The notes below the pieces were generated by a model, which saw only the letters and a list, made by a program, of their open reading frames with translations, had not been told where the DNA came from and did not search any database. A stretch of 64,000 bases of DNA, from contig CAWBYA010000003.1 in the NCBI GenBank assembly GCA_963792895.1, positions 310,001 through 374,000 of the forward strand, in the 5' to 3' direction. Origin of the DNA: UBA6912 sp963792895 (GTDB lineage: Bacteria; Actinomycetota; Acidimicrobiia; Spongiisociales; UBA5794). The translations under genes were made by a program, and so were the position numbers. How positions within the stretch are numbered: position 1 is the stretch's first letter; each line of letters opens with the position of its first letter. Of the stretch, positions 1 through 9,018 are shown in pieces.

Positions 1-2
1 TC

Positions 3-680
3 GCTATCCGATCGGCGCGGATGCTGAACGACGCAGGGTTCCCCTCCGCAACCATCGTGCTGTCATCCAATCTCGACGAGCTGGCGATCTGGCAGATCCT
101 CGCCCAGATCGAAGAGGAGGCTTCCCGGTACGACGTCGATCCTGCGGCTCTGACCCGCCGCCTCACGTACGGTGTCGGGACGCGCCTGATCACCTCCCAC
201 GGCCACGCCGCCCTCGACGGCGTCTACAAGCTGGTGGCAGTTCGACACGATGACCGATGGGAGCCTGCGATCAAGCTGTCGGAGAACCGGGAGAAGATCC
301 CCATTCCCGGCAACAAGCGGGTGTGGCGGGTCTCAGACCATCGCGGCTCGGCAACCGCCGACGTGGTTGCGGGTGAGCACGAGGAGATCGTCCCCGGCAG
401 GTCTCTGCGACTGCACCACCCATATCGAGAGGGCGTCGCGCGGGTGTTGGCACCACACGACGTGGGAATGGTCGACGAGCTCGTCGTACCGGTGCTGCGC
501 GGAGGCGCCATCCTCCTCGATCAGTCGCTCGAGGCAGCGCGGGCGACCCGAGCGAGCGACTTGGAGCGGCTGGATCCTGGTGTACGCCGGCTCGTCAACC
601 CGCACACCTATCACGTGTCGCTCACCGACGGGGTGAAGGCGCTCCAGGATGCGCTCGTCGCCCGCGCTCTCAGCGGCTGA
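3..680 (+). CDS. pncB: nicotinate phosphoribosyltransferase, C-terminal part (partial)
   Basis: The reading frame is open from the left edge, so the true start lies outside the window; 225 codons are visible. The visible residues match the C-terminal half of nicotinate phosphoribosyltransferase: a strand ending in LSSNLDE followed by the YGVGTRLITS segment that forms part of the substrate-binding barrel, then the VYKLVAV and IKLSENREKIPIPG stretches typical of the family. The enzyme joins nicotinate and PRPP to give nicotinate mononucleotide, the entry step of NAD salvage (Preiss-Handler route). The nicotinamidase gene (pncA), which supplies nicotinate, lies close by on the other strand, which supports the assignment. 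The gene converges with the small membrane-protein gene that follows. Confidence 0.9.
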   Translation, partial: AIRSARMLNDAGFPSATIVLSSNLDELAIWQILAQIEEEASRYDVDPAALTRRLTYGVGTRLITSHGHAALDGVYKLVAVRHDDRWEPAIKLSENREKIPIPGNKRVWRVSDHRGSATADVVAGEHEEIVPGRSLRLHHPYREGVARVLAPHDVGMVDELVVPVLRGGAILLDQSLEAARATRASDLERLDPGVRRLVNPHTYHVSLTDGVKALQDALVARALSG

Positions 681-699
681 TCACAAGGCCGGAGTGGGG

Positions 700-1074
700 T
701 CAGCCGGGGCTCATCAGCAGCCACAGCACGGCGCACATGGCACCAACGGGTGGTGAGGCGAACATTGCGATCTTCCGCGTCCTCTCGCGCATCGCTGCAA
801 GGGAGGTCACCATCACCGCGGCAGCGACGCCGAACGCCCAGCCGGCAGCGGCGGCTCCAACCACCAAGCCGGCGAGACCCACGAGCAGCGCACCCCACAC
901 CTCGGGAAGGAAGAGCCACTCGAGCCCGTTCTCACCTGCAGCGATGGGCGCGATGCCACCGACCAGCCACCGGCTCGCGACCCAGAGACCCAGCCCGAAG
1001 GCGGCGCAGCCGCCGATCCACACCCATTCAGCAAGGGAGAGGCGGCGAAAGCGAGCCGGGCTGGTCGTCATCAT
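700..1074 (-). CDS. small four-helix membrane protein, function unknown
   Basis: A 124-residue protein if started at the second of two plausible ATGs (an upstream in-frame start at 1110 would add 12 polar residues). Four hydrophobic stretches are visible, roughly residues 14-34, 50-68, 68-88 and 103-120, separated by short loops; a basic segment (RERTRK) precedes the last helix. There are no recognisable catalytic residues, and I do not recognise the family. It lies downstream of sufU and pncA on the same strand with about 150 bases between, so it may be the last gene of that transcript. It converges with pncB. Confidence 0.55.
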   Translation of the reverse strand: MMTTSPARFRRLSLAEWVWIGGCAAFGLGLWVASRWLVGGIAPIAAGENGLEWLFLPEVWGALLVGLAGLVVGAAAAGWAFGVAAAVMVTSLAAMRERTRKIAMFASPPVGAMCAVLWLLMSPG

Positions 1075-1225
1075 GGCACCATCGTGGCGCGGTGATCCGA
1101 CCTGGGCCATCGGGGATGTTCCCCAGATTGCGTCGGGCCCGGGAGAGGAGAAGCAAGCCCCGGTTTCCTCACGTGGTCGCTGGCCGCACGGAGCGGCGGA
1201 TCACGACACCGGGATACGACGTGAG

Positions 1226-1819
1226 CTATCGGATCGCAACGCCGCCGATGGCCATCGCAGCGACGGCACGCGCCCCGTCGCCTGGGGAGAGGTTCACCGG
1301 CCGTATCCCGTCGGCGAGGACCGTCGGCGCGAATCCGTTCTTGGCCGCGTCGAGCGCGGTGGCCTGCACGCAGTAGTCGGTCGCCAGCCCGACGACGACA
1401 ACCGAGGCTATGCCGTTCGCTCGCAGCATCTCGGCGAGCTCTGTCGGTGACTCCTCACCCGACACGGGATCCCGCATCGTGAAGCCCGAGTAGCCGTCCT
1501 CGCCATGCGCACCCTTCTTCACGATCGGCCCCGAGACCACCAGATCGGGATGCAGCTCGGCGCCCCACGAGCCTGCGAGGCAGTGCACGGGCCAGAGGCC
1601 GCCGTCCTTCGCAAAATGCGGGGTCGACGCGGGATGCCAATCCTGGGTGTACACGACAAAGGCCCCGGCGTCGGTCGCCGCCCGAATCTCGTTGTTGATG
1701 AAGGGGACCACCTGCTCGCCGCCGGCCACGGAGAGCGAGCCGGCAGGGTCGGCGAAGTCGTTCTGAACATCCACCACGATCAGGGCGACTTGGGGGCCAT
1801 ACTCCGCCGCACCGGACAT
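1226..1819 (-). CDS. pncA: nicotinamidase / pyrazinamidase
   Basis: A 197-residue isochorismatase-fold amidase that hydrolyses nicotinamide to nicotinate and ammonia. The PncA triad is visible: Asp17 in VDVQNDF, Lys in IVKKGAHGEDGYSGF, and the nucleophilic Cys in GLATDYCV. The metal-binding set is also present (Asp and His in YTQDWHP plus the following His in TPHF). The length is normal for the family. The ATG overlaps the sufU stop codon by one base (TGATG), so translation is probably coupled to sufU. Together with pncB at the left edge it forms a nicotinamide-to-NaMN salvage pair. Confidence 0.93.
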   Translation of the reverse strand: MSGAAEYGPQVALIVVDVQNDFADPAGSLSVAGGEQVVPFINNEIRAATDAGAFVVYTQDWHPASTPHFAKDGGLWPVHCLAGSWGAELHPDLVVSGPIVKKGAHGEDGYSGFTMRDPVSGEESPTELAEMLRANGIASVVVVGLATDYCVQATALDAAKNGFAPTVLADGIRPVNLSPGDGARAVAAMAIGGVAIR

Positions 1820-2271
1820 CAGCCGGTGTCCGCCTGGTCGAGCGCCGTCTCGAGCGTCGCCCACGGAAGATCGGCGCACTTGATGCGGACGGGAAACCTG
1901 CGCACCCCTTGGAGCGCCTCGAGATCCCCGAGGACGGCGCCGGGCCGGTCTGGGTCGACGGGGCTCTCGCCATCCTCGATGGACATCATGGTCTTGAACT
2001 TGTGGGTGAGGTCGCGTACGTCGGCAATCGTCTTGCCGACGATTGCCTCGGCCATCATGGATCCCGATGCCTGGGAGATGGAGCACCCCTGCCCTTGAAT
2101 GGCCACGTCGGTCACGGCGCCGCCTTCCACAGCGAGGTCGAGCGAGAACTCGTCGCCGCACGATGGATTCTCGCCTTCTGCATGCACGTGGGCACCTTCG
2201 AGTGTGCCCCGACGCCTCGGGTTGCGGTAGTGGTCGAGGATGACCTCTCTGTACAGCTCGTCGATCGCCAT
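1819..2271 (-). CDS. sufU: SufU-type iron-sulfur cluster assembly protein
   Basis: A 150-residue IscU/SufU-fold protein. It starts with the signature LYREVILDHYRNPR and has the three cysteines of the family: ENPSCGD, GQGCSIS and the late IKCADLPW, with Asp in CGD as the usual fourth ligand. SufU acts as the sulfur acceptor for the cysteine desulfurase SufS in Gram-positive bacteria; a sufS and a sufC gene lie 40 kb away in this window rather than next to it. A GAGG ribosome site sits 6 bases before the ATG. It is the first gene of a minus-strand group with pncA, an unusual partner. Confidence 0.88.
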   Translation of the reverse strand: MAIDELYREVILDHYRNPRRRGTLEGAHVHAEGENPSCGDEFSLDLAVEGGAVTDVAIQGQGCSISQASGSMMAEAIVGKTIADVRDLTHKFKTMMSIEDGESPVDPDRPGAVLGDLEALQGVRRFPVRIKCADLPWATLETALDQADTG

Positions 2272-2450
2272 GACGCCTCGGGTTGACTCCCTGCCAACGA
2301 TACCGGCGTACGTCCCCTTCCCAGTCGCAGCCCGTTTCCGCCGGCCGCACCGGTCCTCGATGGCAAGGAACGCTCCAGGTCCGGGGGTGCAGCGCTACGC
2401 TTGCCCGGCGGTCGGCAGCGTTGGGGTCGGACGGCCGCAGGGGTGGTTCC

Positions 2451-3590
2451 ATGGTCGATGAATCGAATACTCGAAAGCCGCGGCTTGCGATCGTCGTGTC
2501 GAGCAATCGCCGCCGCGGTGCCGAGGTCTTCGGCGAAGCGCTCGGTGTCGGGCTCCGGGAGCGTGGTTGGGACGTCGAGCTCCTGTCGCTCACCAAGAGC
2601 GTTGCCGGGCCGGTCGTCGCAGCGACGGCGCTCTCGGATGCCACCCCAGATGCCCTGGGCAAGCTCGATCGCGCTGTGGTGTCCGCCCTTCGCCGCCGCA
2701 TCAAGGAGCGCGGCGACGACATCGTGCTTGCAAACGGTGCGGCAACGATGCAATACGCCATCGCTGCGCTGCGGGTGATGAAACGCCGTCCCCGCCTCGT
2801 CTACAGCAGCATCGGTGAGCCCATGTTCTGGATTCGATCCGCCAGGCATCGCGTCGTCCGCACTCTGATCCTCAAGGGGGTCGACCGCGTCTTCTCGGTG
2901 TCTGCGACCACGGCCGGGCAACTCGTGGACCATCTCGGCGTGCCCGCTGCAAAGGTGCGCATCGCCCCGACGGGCGTGCCTGCACGCTTCTTCGACGTCG
3001 TTCCCGAGAGCAACGACGGCCCGCTGCGGGTCGCCTTCATAGGGAACCTCTCGATCGAGAAGGATCCCGTTGCCGCTGTCGACGTGATCGAGCGCGTTGC
3101 GGCGGCAACGCCGGTGCAGATGAGGTTCCTCGGCGACGGGCCGCTTCGGGAGCGTCTCGAGCGGCAATTGGATGCCCGCAACCTGACGAGCTCCGTCGAG
3201 GTCCTCGGATCGGTACCTGACGTGCTTCCACACCTTGCCTGGGCAGATGCGTTGCTCCTCACGTCACGCACCGAGGGCCTTCCTGGGGTCCCGCTCGAGG
3301 CCGGGGCGGCCGGGGTTCCGAGCGTCGTCTATGCGGTCGGCGGTTCGGCGGAGACGGTGCAAGACGGCATCACCGGACGGGTGGTCCCTGCGGGCGATGT
3401 GGCGGGTGCCGCTGCTGCGCTGCTCGAGCTCGCCGCCGATCCCAGGAAGCGCCGGGAGTGGGGCGACGCGGCGCGGCGGATGGTCGCCGCACGGTTCACT
3501 CTCGAGGCGGCCGTTGATCGCTACATCGACCTGCTCGCGGACGAGCTCACCGGTCACCGCGCGGCAGCGCCCTCCGGGGGTGGCCGGTGA
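2451..3590 (+). CDS. glycosyltransferase family 4 (GT-B fold)
   Basis: A 379-residue protein. The N-terminal half begins with a beta strand (RLAIVVSS) and an RRRGAEVF segment typical of the GT4 acceptor side; the C-terminal half has VAFIGNLSIEKDP, FLGDGPLRERLE and the EX7E region TEGLPGVPLEAGAAGVP that contacts the nucleotide sugar. A retaining sugar transfer is expected, but donor and acceptor cannot be read from sequence. I chose the ATG at 2451 because the GT fold begins directly after it; upstream in-frame codons are low-complexity and lie close to the divergent sufU gene. The stop overlaps the next start (GTGA), the first link of a glycan operon. Confidence 0.88.
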   Translation: MVDESNTRKPRLAIVVSSNRRRGAEVFGEALGVGLRERGWDVELLSLTKSVAGPVVAATALSDATPDALGKLDRAVVSALRRRIKERGDDIVLANGAATMQYAIAALRVMKRRPRLVYSSIGEPMFWIRSARHRVVRTLILKGVDRVFSVSATTAGQLVDHLGVPAAKVRIAPTGVPARFFDVVPESNDGPLRVAFIGNLSIEKDPVAAVDVIERVAAATPVQMRFLGDGPLRERLERQLDARNLTSSVEVLGSVPDVLPHLAWADALLLTSRTEGLPGVPLEAGAAGVPSVVYAVGGSAETVQDGITGRVVPAGDVAGAAAALLELAADPRKRREWGDAARRMVAARFTLEAAVDRYIDLLADELTGHRAAAPSGGGR

Positions 3591-5353
3591 GCGCGGTCAA
3601 GCTTGCCCATCTCACCACGGTCGATCTCAGCCTGCGCTATCTCGTTCTCCCGCAGCTGGAGGCGGGGGTAGCCGCCGGCTGGGAGACGCTCGGGATCAGC
3701 GCACCGGGCGAGTTCGTCTCCGAAGTGGAGGCCGTGGGTGTTCGCCACGTGGCGCTGCCCACCTCGTCTCGCGGGTGGAGTCTGCGGGCCGACATCAGGG
3801 CGGCGTTCGACCTCTGGCGGGTGCTGCGGCGCGAACATGTCGACATCCTTCACACCCACAACCCGAAGCCGGGGCTGTATGGGAGGATCCTGGGCCGGTT
3901 GGCGGGAGTGCCGATCGTGGTGAACACGGTCCATGGTTTGTACGCAACGGAGGACGACCCGTTGCCGAAGCGTATCGTCGTGTACCTGCTCGAGGCCGTT
4001 GCCGCCCGCTTCTCGGACGCCGAGCTGGTCCAAAGCGAAGAAGACCTCCGCCTCATGACGCGCCTACGCATCTCGCGCCCTCACCGCACGTATCTGCTCG
4101 GGAACGGGATCGATCTCAACCGTTTCGATCCCGATCGTTTCGACACTGCTCATCGCCGGTCGGTGCGTTCGAGCCTCGGTGTCAGGGACGATCAGGTGCT
4201 GGTCGGGATCGTTGGGCGCCTCGTCGCCGAGAAGGGCTACCCCGAACTGGTGGACGCAGCTGCAAAGCTCGGCGATCGCTTTGCCTTTGTGGCAATCGGT
4301 CCCGATGACCCCGAGAAGGCCGATGCGCTCGGCGCCGACTTCCACGACCGTGCGGCGGCCGCCGGGATGCGCACCTTGGGGATGCGCACGGACGTCGACG
4401 AGTTGTACCACGCGATGGACGTGTTCGTTCTGCCGTCGCATCGGGAAGGCTTCCCTCGTGCGGCAATGGAAGCGGCGGCAATGGGCCTGCCGGTGGTTGC
4501 CACCGACATTCGCGGGTGCCGCGAAGTCGTCGCTCCTGACGTCAACGGGCAGTTGGTGCCGGTCCGGGACCCCGAAGCGCTCTCCGCAGCCATCGCGGAG
4601 ATCGGAGGAGACGACGCCGTGCGCCGGCGCATGGGGGCTGCGAGCAGGGAACGTGCGCTGCGCCTGTTCGATGAGCGCAAGGTGGTCCACACGGTGTTTG
4701 CGACGTATCACGGCATCGCCGTGCGCAAAGGGGTCGCCGCTGTCGCAAGTTCCCCGCCGCCCATGGTCGAGCCCTTTGTTCGGCCCGCCGAAGACCGTGA
4801 CATTCCCTATCTCGCCCGCCTCCACATGGAAGCGATCTCGACGGGATTCCTACCGCAGCTCGGCAGCGGCTTCATGGAGCGCCTCTATGCAGCCATGCTG
4901 GCCTGGGAAGGCAGCGAGATCCACGTCGCAGACGGAGCGTGGCGGCCGGTGGGATTCGTTGCCGGCGTGACGGACGTCGGTGCCTTCTACAAGCACTTCC
5001 TCCGCCACCACGCGCTATCCGCCGGGCTCGCCGCAGCGCCGCGGCTCATACGGCCATCCATCGTGCGCCGTGCGTGGGAGACCCTCTCGTACCCGGGCGA
5101 GCACGGAGGCGTCCGCGCCGAGCTGCTCGCAATGGCCGTCACTCCCGAGGCGCGACGGCGCGGGCTTGCCGGGCGACTTGGCCTGGCGATGCTCGAAGGG
5201 CTCGAGGCGAGGGGAGAGCGACGCGTCAAGGTCGTCGTCGGCGCCGATAACCACGTTGCGATCGCAGCCTATGAGAAAATGGGTTTCGTGTGTTCGGGCA
5301 GCGTCGAGGTTCACGCGGGAGAGCAGTCGGAGGTGCTGACGTGGGAGGCGTAG
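3587..5353 (+). CDS. GT4 glycosyltransferase fused to a GNAT N-acetyltransferase
   Basis: A 588-residue two-domain protein. Residues 1 to about 385 are a GT4 glycosyltransferase: HNPKPGLYGRILGR, the NTVHGLY strand, GIVGRLVAEKGYPE and the EX7E motif in REGFPRAAMEAAAMGLP. Residues from about 395 to 588 are a GNAT acetyltransferase with the acetyl-CoA loop VTPEARRRGLAGRLG and the C-terminal ADNHVAIAAYEKMGF segment. A protein that both transfers a sugar and acetylates an amine would suit an amino-sugar glycan, but that is inference. The GTG start overlaps the previous stop by four bases, and the end overlaps the next gene by 13 bases. Confidence 0.88.
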   Translation: MSAVKLAHLTTVDLSLRYLVLPQLEAGVAAGWETLGISAPGEFVSEVEAVGVRHVALPTSSRGWSLRADIRAAFDLWRVLRREHVDILHTHNPKPGLYGRILGRLAGVPIVVNTVHGLYATEDDPLPKRIVVYLLEAVAARFSDAELVQSEEDLRLMTRLRISRPHRTYLLGNGIDLNRFDPDRFDTAHRRSVRSSLGVRDDQVLVGIVGRLVAEKGYPELVDAAAKLGDRFAFVAIGPDDPEKADALGADFHDRAAAAGMRTLGMRTDVDELYHAMDVFVLPSHREGFPRAAMEAAAMGLPVVATDIRGCREVVAPDVNGQLVPVRDPEALSAAIAEIGGDDAVRRRMGAASRERALRLFDERKVVHTVFATYHGIAVRKGVAAVASSPPPMVEPFVRPAEDRDIPYLARLHMEAISTGFLPQLGSGFMERLYAAMLAWEGSEIHVADGAWRPVGFVAGVTDVGAFYKHFLRHHALSAGLAAAPRLIRPSIVRRAWETLSYPGEHGGVRAELLAMAVTPEARRRGLAGRLGLAMLEGLEARGERRVKVVVGADNHVAIAAYEKMGFVCSGSVEVHAGEQSEVLTWEA

Positions 5354-6296
5354 CGCTCGCCCTTCTGCTGTCGGCCTTCATCGGTGCGACGATGATTCGC
5401 GTTGGCCCTGCGCTGGGGTTCGTCGACCGCCCGGACGGATTCCTCAAGTCTCACGAGCAGCCCGCAGTGCCGCTCGGGGGCATCGGCATCTTCCTTGCCG
5501 TCCACCTCGGCATGGCCCTCGAAGGTGACTTCGATCCGGGGCTCCTGGCTGCTTCGGCGCTCTTGCTGGTGCTCGGTCTGGTCGACGATCGCCGGCCGCT
5601 CAGCAGTGTGTTTCGGCTCGTCGTGGAGGCCGGCGCCGGTGTGGTGCTGGCCGTTGCGGGCGATCTGCCGGCGGCGGGAGGCATCGTTGGCGCCGCGCTC
5701 GTCGTCCTGCTCGTGGTCGTTGCGGTCAACTCGGTGAACCTGCTCGATGGTCTCGACGGGCTGGCAGGGTCGTCGGCGCTGGTGTCTGCCGTCGGCATCA
5801 GCCTGCTCGCCGCGTCCGCGACCTCGGCATCGCCTACGGGTTCATCCTCGCAGCGGCTGTGGCCGGATTCCTCGTGTGGAACTGGCCTCGCGCCCGCATG
5901 TTCCTCGGCGACAACGGCGCATACAGCGTCGCGATCTTTCTGGTGTACGGGTTCTTCCGCGCGTCGCCTCCTGCCTCTCAGCTGCCCGTCCTGATCGCAA
6001 GCGGCTTGCTCGGGGTGTTCGCCGTCGACTTGGCTGTGACCTTGATTCGCCGCAAGCTGTCTGGCCGCCCGCTCTTCGAGGGCGATCGCAGCCACGCGTA
6101 CGACCAGTTGCGAGACCGCGGCTTGTCCGTCGCCCAGGTGGCGTTGACGTTCGCGGGTGGACAGGCGGCGATCGTCGGGCTCGTGGTGATCGTTGACGTG
6201 CTTGCGCCGCCTGTCATGTCCGTTGCGCTGCTCGTGGTTGCACTCGTCGGCATCGTCTTTGCCCTCGGCAGAGCTGGGTTCCTCGAACGAGCGTGA
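5341..6296 (+). CDS. WecA/MraY-type polyprenyl-phosphate sugar-1-phosphate transferase (frameshifted)
   Basis: Membrane glycosyl-1-phosphate transferase that would start lipid-linked glycan synthesis on undecaprenyl phosphate. The first part, read from GTG 5341 behind a GGAGG at 5329-5333, has the substrate loop HEQPAVPLGGIGIF, the metal motif LGLVDDRRPLS and NSVNLLDGLDGLAG. The protein then continues in another frame from about 5815: RDLGIAYGFILAAA, FNWP-like VWNWPRARMFLGDNGAY, and the basic loop GRPLFEGDRSHAYDQL. All catalytic aspartates and the final helices are present, so only the single-base break near 5815 disturbs an otherwise complete gene. Sequencing error or a recent mutation are both possible. 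Confidence 0.85.
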
Positions 6297-6339
6297 GCTC
6301 TCGTGCCAGGTTGGGGATCCGTTCCGCGATACTCGGGTG

Positions 6340-6690
6340 ATGCGGCGACGACGACGGGCCGAGATCCCCTTCGAGTACTTCCGGGTGTTCACCTTCGGAA
6401 GCGCTGTCGAACTGGTTGCGATGTTCGGGTCGCTGGCGGATGCCGAGCGCGTCTGGAACTCGGTGAGCGAAGAGTTCATGTCACGCTGGAAGCTCTGGGG
6501 GATGCCCGAGGCATGGTGGAGGTTTGGGCAGGGCATCCCCGACGCCCTGCGGCACGGTCCCCATGCGATCATCACCGAGAAGGACGCCGCCGAGTGGGAA
6601 CGGCTCGAGGAGGGGCGGCGGCGCTACCTGGCGAGCATCGGGATCGAACCTACCCCACCGCGGCGAGTCGCGGCGTTCGGCGCGGGCTGA
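6340..6690 (+). CDS. hypothetical protein, 116 residues
   Basis: A soluble protein rich in Arg, Trp and Glu (for example EEFMSRWKLWGMPEAWW and EWERLEEGRRRYL). The family is not recognised, and there is no signal peptide or membrane segment. The ATG at 6340 is preceded by a GTG one codon earlier that could also serve. It follows the WecA-type gene by 43 bases on the same strand and converges with the polymerase-like gene at its right, so it is probably the last gene of the first glycan operon. The codon pattern is like that of its neighbours, which is the main reason for calling it a gene. Confidence 0.5.
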   Translation: MRRRRRAEIPFEYFRVFTFGSAVELVAMFGSLADAERVWNSVSEEFMSRWKLWGMPEAWWRFGQGIPDALRHGPHAIITEKDAAEWERLEEGRRRYLASIGIEPTPPRRVAAFGAG

Positions 6691-6698
6691 GCGAGCTC

Positions 6699-8063
6699 CT
6701 ACCCAGAGACAGGGGCGCCGACGAGCAGCTCGTCGAGCCCTTCGATCCGGCGTTCCTCTTCCAGCTGGCGTTCCTCTTCCTCGGCGTCGGGTTGCCCGAA
6801 ACCGAGCGCAACCAGCAGCACCATGAGGAACGGCATCACTTGTGATCGCTGGCGCGCCATGAGCCCCAGATTGAGGAAAGAGGAGAAGGCGATGATGAAG
6901 CCGATAGTGAATAACAGTGCGTAGAGCGTGTACGGGTCTCGCCTGATACGGAAGCCTCGACGGAGCATCGCCGGGAGCCTCCACAGAAGGATCAGCAGCA
7001 GGACGGTCCCTTCCAGGCTCGCCGCGATCGCCGGGAGGTTCCCGGCTTCATTGGGGAATGGGCGGAAGAGGACGCGCACGGCCGCCTCGGGGAACTGAGA
7101 TGGGCTCGAGATGAACCCTCCCTCGACAGACGATCCGCCCTTGTCTGTGTTCTCCTCGACGTTCGTGACCAGATCGTCGACCTGGCCCTCGACGGCGCCG
7201 GCATCGTCGAGGGTGATCCCGAAGTTCGATGCAGCGGTCAGTAAGACGACGGCGAGCCCGGCACCGGCGAAGGCCAGCAAGACCAGCCGCCTTCCCGGCA
7301 TCCGGCCGACGCCGACGCCGCCCTTCGCCAAGAGCAGGGCGCCGACGGCAGCGGCAGCCTGCATCGCAGTGACATGCGGGCGGATCAGTCCGGAGATGAA
7401 CATTCCGAGCCCAATGACAGCGAGCGACTTCCCCGACCCGTCGCGCAGGAGGCGAGCGATGCCGAAAGACGCTATGCCGATCCCCAACATCATCACGGCT
7501 TCCTTGCCGATGCTGGATGGCCAGTAGACGATGTTCGGAACGAAGAACACGGCGAGGGCGTACAGCTTCAACCGTCGCGGGACCACCGACTCCCGGAAGG
7601 CGAGGTACAAGAAGATCTGGCCGAGGAACGCAAGCGCAGCGAACTCGAAGAAGCCGCCGAGCATGCTCGGTTTGTACGGAACGTAGACGAGGCCGGTGAC
7701 GCCCTCCATCGCTTCCGTGCCGATGGACATCGGTGGCGGCTGGAACGCTCTCCACATGTCGGTGAGCGCGTTCACGGCCTTTCCGTGGTAGCCGGTTGCA
7801 TCGCCCGAGCCGTGGTAGTAATCCACGAGCACCCACCACCGCAACCACGAGCCGAGCATCTTCACGGTGAAGCCGGCGAGGATCATCGTCGGCAGCCAAC
7901 TGCGGTCGTCGTCGTTGACGATGCGTTTGCCGATCGAGCCGAACACCAGAGCTCCCAGCATTGCGATGACCGCAGCGCCGATGTGCTCTGAGCCCGTGCC
8001 CACGGCGAACGCCAGTCCACCGAACGCAAGGAGCCACCCCATCATGGGGATCATCTGGAGCAT
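6699..8063 (-). CDS. multi-pass membrane protein, probable Wzy-like polysaccharide polymerase
   Basis: A 454-residue integral membrane protein with about 10-12 hydrophobic helices, a long non-membrane loop around residues 265-320 (DDLVTNVEENTDKGG region) and a charged C-terminal tail. It has two features often seen in polymerase-type proteins of glycan loci: a GDATGYH segment after the second helix and YWPSSIGKEAVMML before a helix. Sequence conservation in this class is too low for proof. It is the last gene of a minus-strand trio (GT4, GNAT-like, this gene) joined by one-base and eight-base overlaps, which supports a role in assembling the same glycan. An O-antigen ligase-like protein is the alternative. 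Confidence 0.55.
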   Translation of the reverse strand: MLQMIPMMGWLLAFGGLAFAVGTGSEHIGAAVIAMLGALVFGSIGKRIVNDDDRSWLPTMILAGFTVKMLGSWLRWWVLVDYYHGSGDATGYHGKAVNALTDMWRAFQPPPMSIGTEAMEGVTGLVYVPYKPSMLGGFFEFAALAFLGQIFLYLAFRESVVPRRLKLYALAVFFVPNIVYWPSSIGKEAVMMLGIGIASFGIARLLRDGSGKSLAVIGLGMFISGLIRPHVTAMQAAAAVGALLLAKGGVGVGRMPGRRLVLLAFAGAGLAVVLLTAASNFGITLDDAGAVEGQVDDLVTNVEENTDKGGSSVEGGFISSPSQFPEAAVRVLFRPFPNEAGNLPAIAASLEGTVLLLILLWRLPAMLRRGFRIRRDPYTLYALLFTIGFIIAFSSFLNLGLMARQRSQVMPFLMVLLVALGFGQPDAEEEERQLEEERRIEGLDELLVGAPVSG

Positions 8064-9018
8064 CAGAGCAACTCCAGGTCACTGGAGGCGAGGTCCCAGC
8101 CCGCAAGCGAGCCGACGTCGTCCCGAAGGTGACGAAGCGGCTTGGCCACCAGCGTCAGTGTCTTCACCCGTGGCAACGGCAGCATTCCCCTGCGGACCGC
8201 GGCGCGCCGTTCCCGCGAACCGGCTGAGAACCAGCCTGCGAGGTAGGCAGCCCGGTTTCGTCGCAGTGCCGCACCGATCGCCCGGCCCGGCTGCGGTCCG
8301 AACACGTCGGAGAGGACGAGCTCGCGACGGGAGCTGCGTACGTTGGGGCGGACGACGGCCGTTGAGTCCTCTGCATCGATCTGGAGGTAGCGAGCCGTCG
8401 GATGCTGCGTGAACCGCCACGCGAGATAGGCAGCGCTTCGAGGTGTGCGCAGCCCTCGGGCTGGACGGTCCTCGACCGAGAGCTCCCCTACGGGACGCGC
8501 ATCCAGCACGTAGTCGGTGGGATCGGGGAGCACGTCGTCGGGTGCTCTGCCTCGCAACGCCCCCGCGAGGGAGCAGCGAGAACGCCGATCGACCCCACCT
8601 CGGTCCATCCCATCGACAGGTAGCCGGCGCCGGATTTGGGATTCGGCGTGTTGAAGACCATGTCGATCCCGTCGGCTGCTGCTTGCTCGAGCGCTGCCAG
8701 CGTAAGCCGGCGAAAGATACCAAGGCGTTGGAAGTCCGGATGGGTGGCGGTGTCGACGGCTCGCACGCACCGCAGCGTCTCACCCTCGGGCGTAACGAGG
8801 TCCCAGCGCATGAATGCCCTCAGGCCGGCGACTCGTCCGTCCACCTCCGCCAAGAGCATGATCGACCGGCCGAAAGGGTTGGCGATGTGCTTCCACGTGA
8901 ACAACTCCGGCGTGCGGCGCAGGAGCGGAGTCTCGCCGAGCGCAGCGCGGAGCAGGTCGAGCACGGCCGCGAGATCATCGTCGATGTACGGGCGGACCGT
9001 GATGGTTCGCTCAGGCAT
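8063..9018 (-). CDS. GNAT-family acetyltransferase-like protein (frameshifted)
   Basis: The first part, from ATG 9018 (MPERTITVRPY), is a GNAT domain: the TWKHIANPFG segment, a central strand LLAEVDGRVAGLRAF, the cofactor loop DTATHPDFQRLGIFRRL and NTPNPKSGAGYLSMGW. The frame breaks in a run of five G/C at 8560-8564. It continues in another frame with the second half typical of long 'acetyltransferase-like' glycan-locus proteins (AYLAWRFTQHP, ending SLAGWDLASSDLELL). Joined, the product would be about 318 residues. The start overlaps the upstream glycosyltransferase by eight bases, and the stop overlaps the polymerase-like start by one base. It is probably an amino-group acylase of the glycan pathway. 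Confidence 0.75.
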
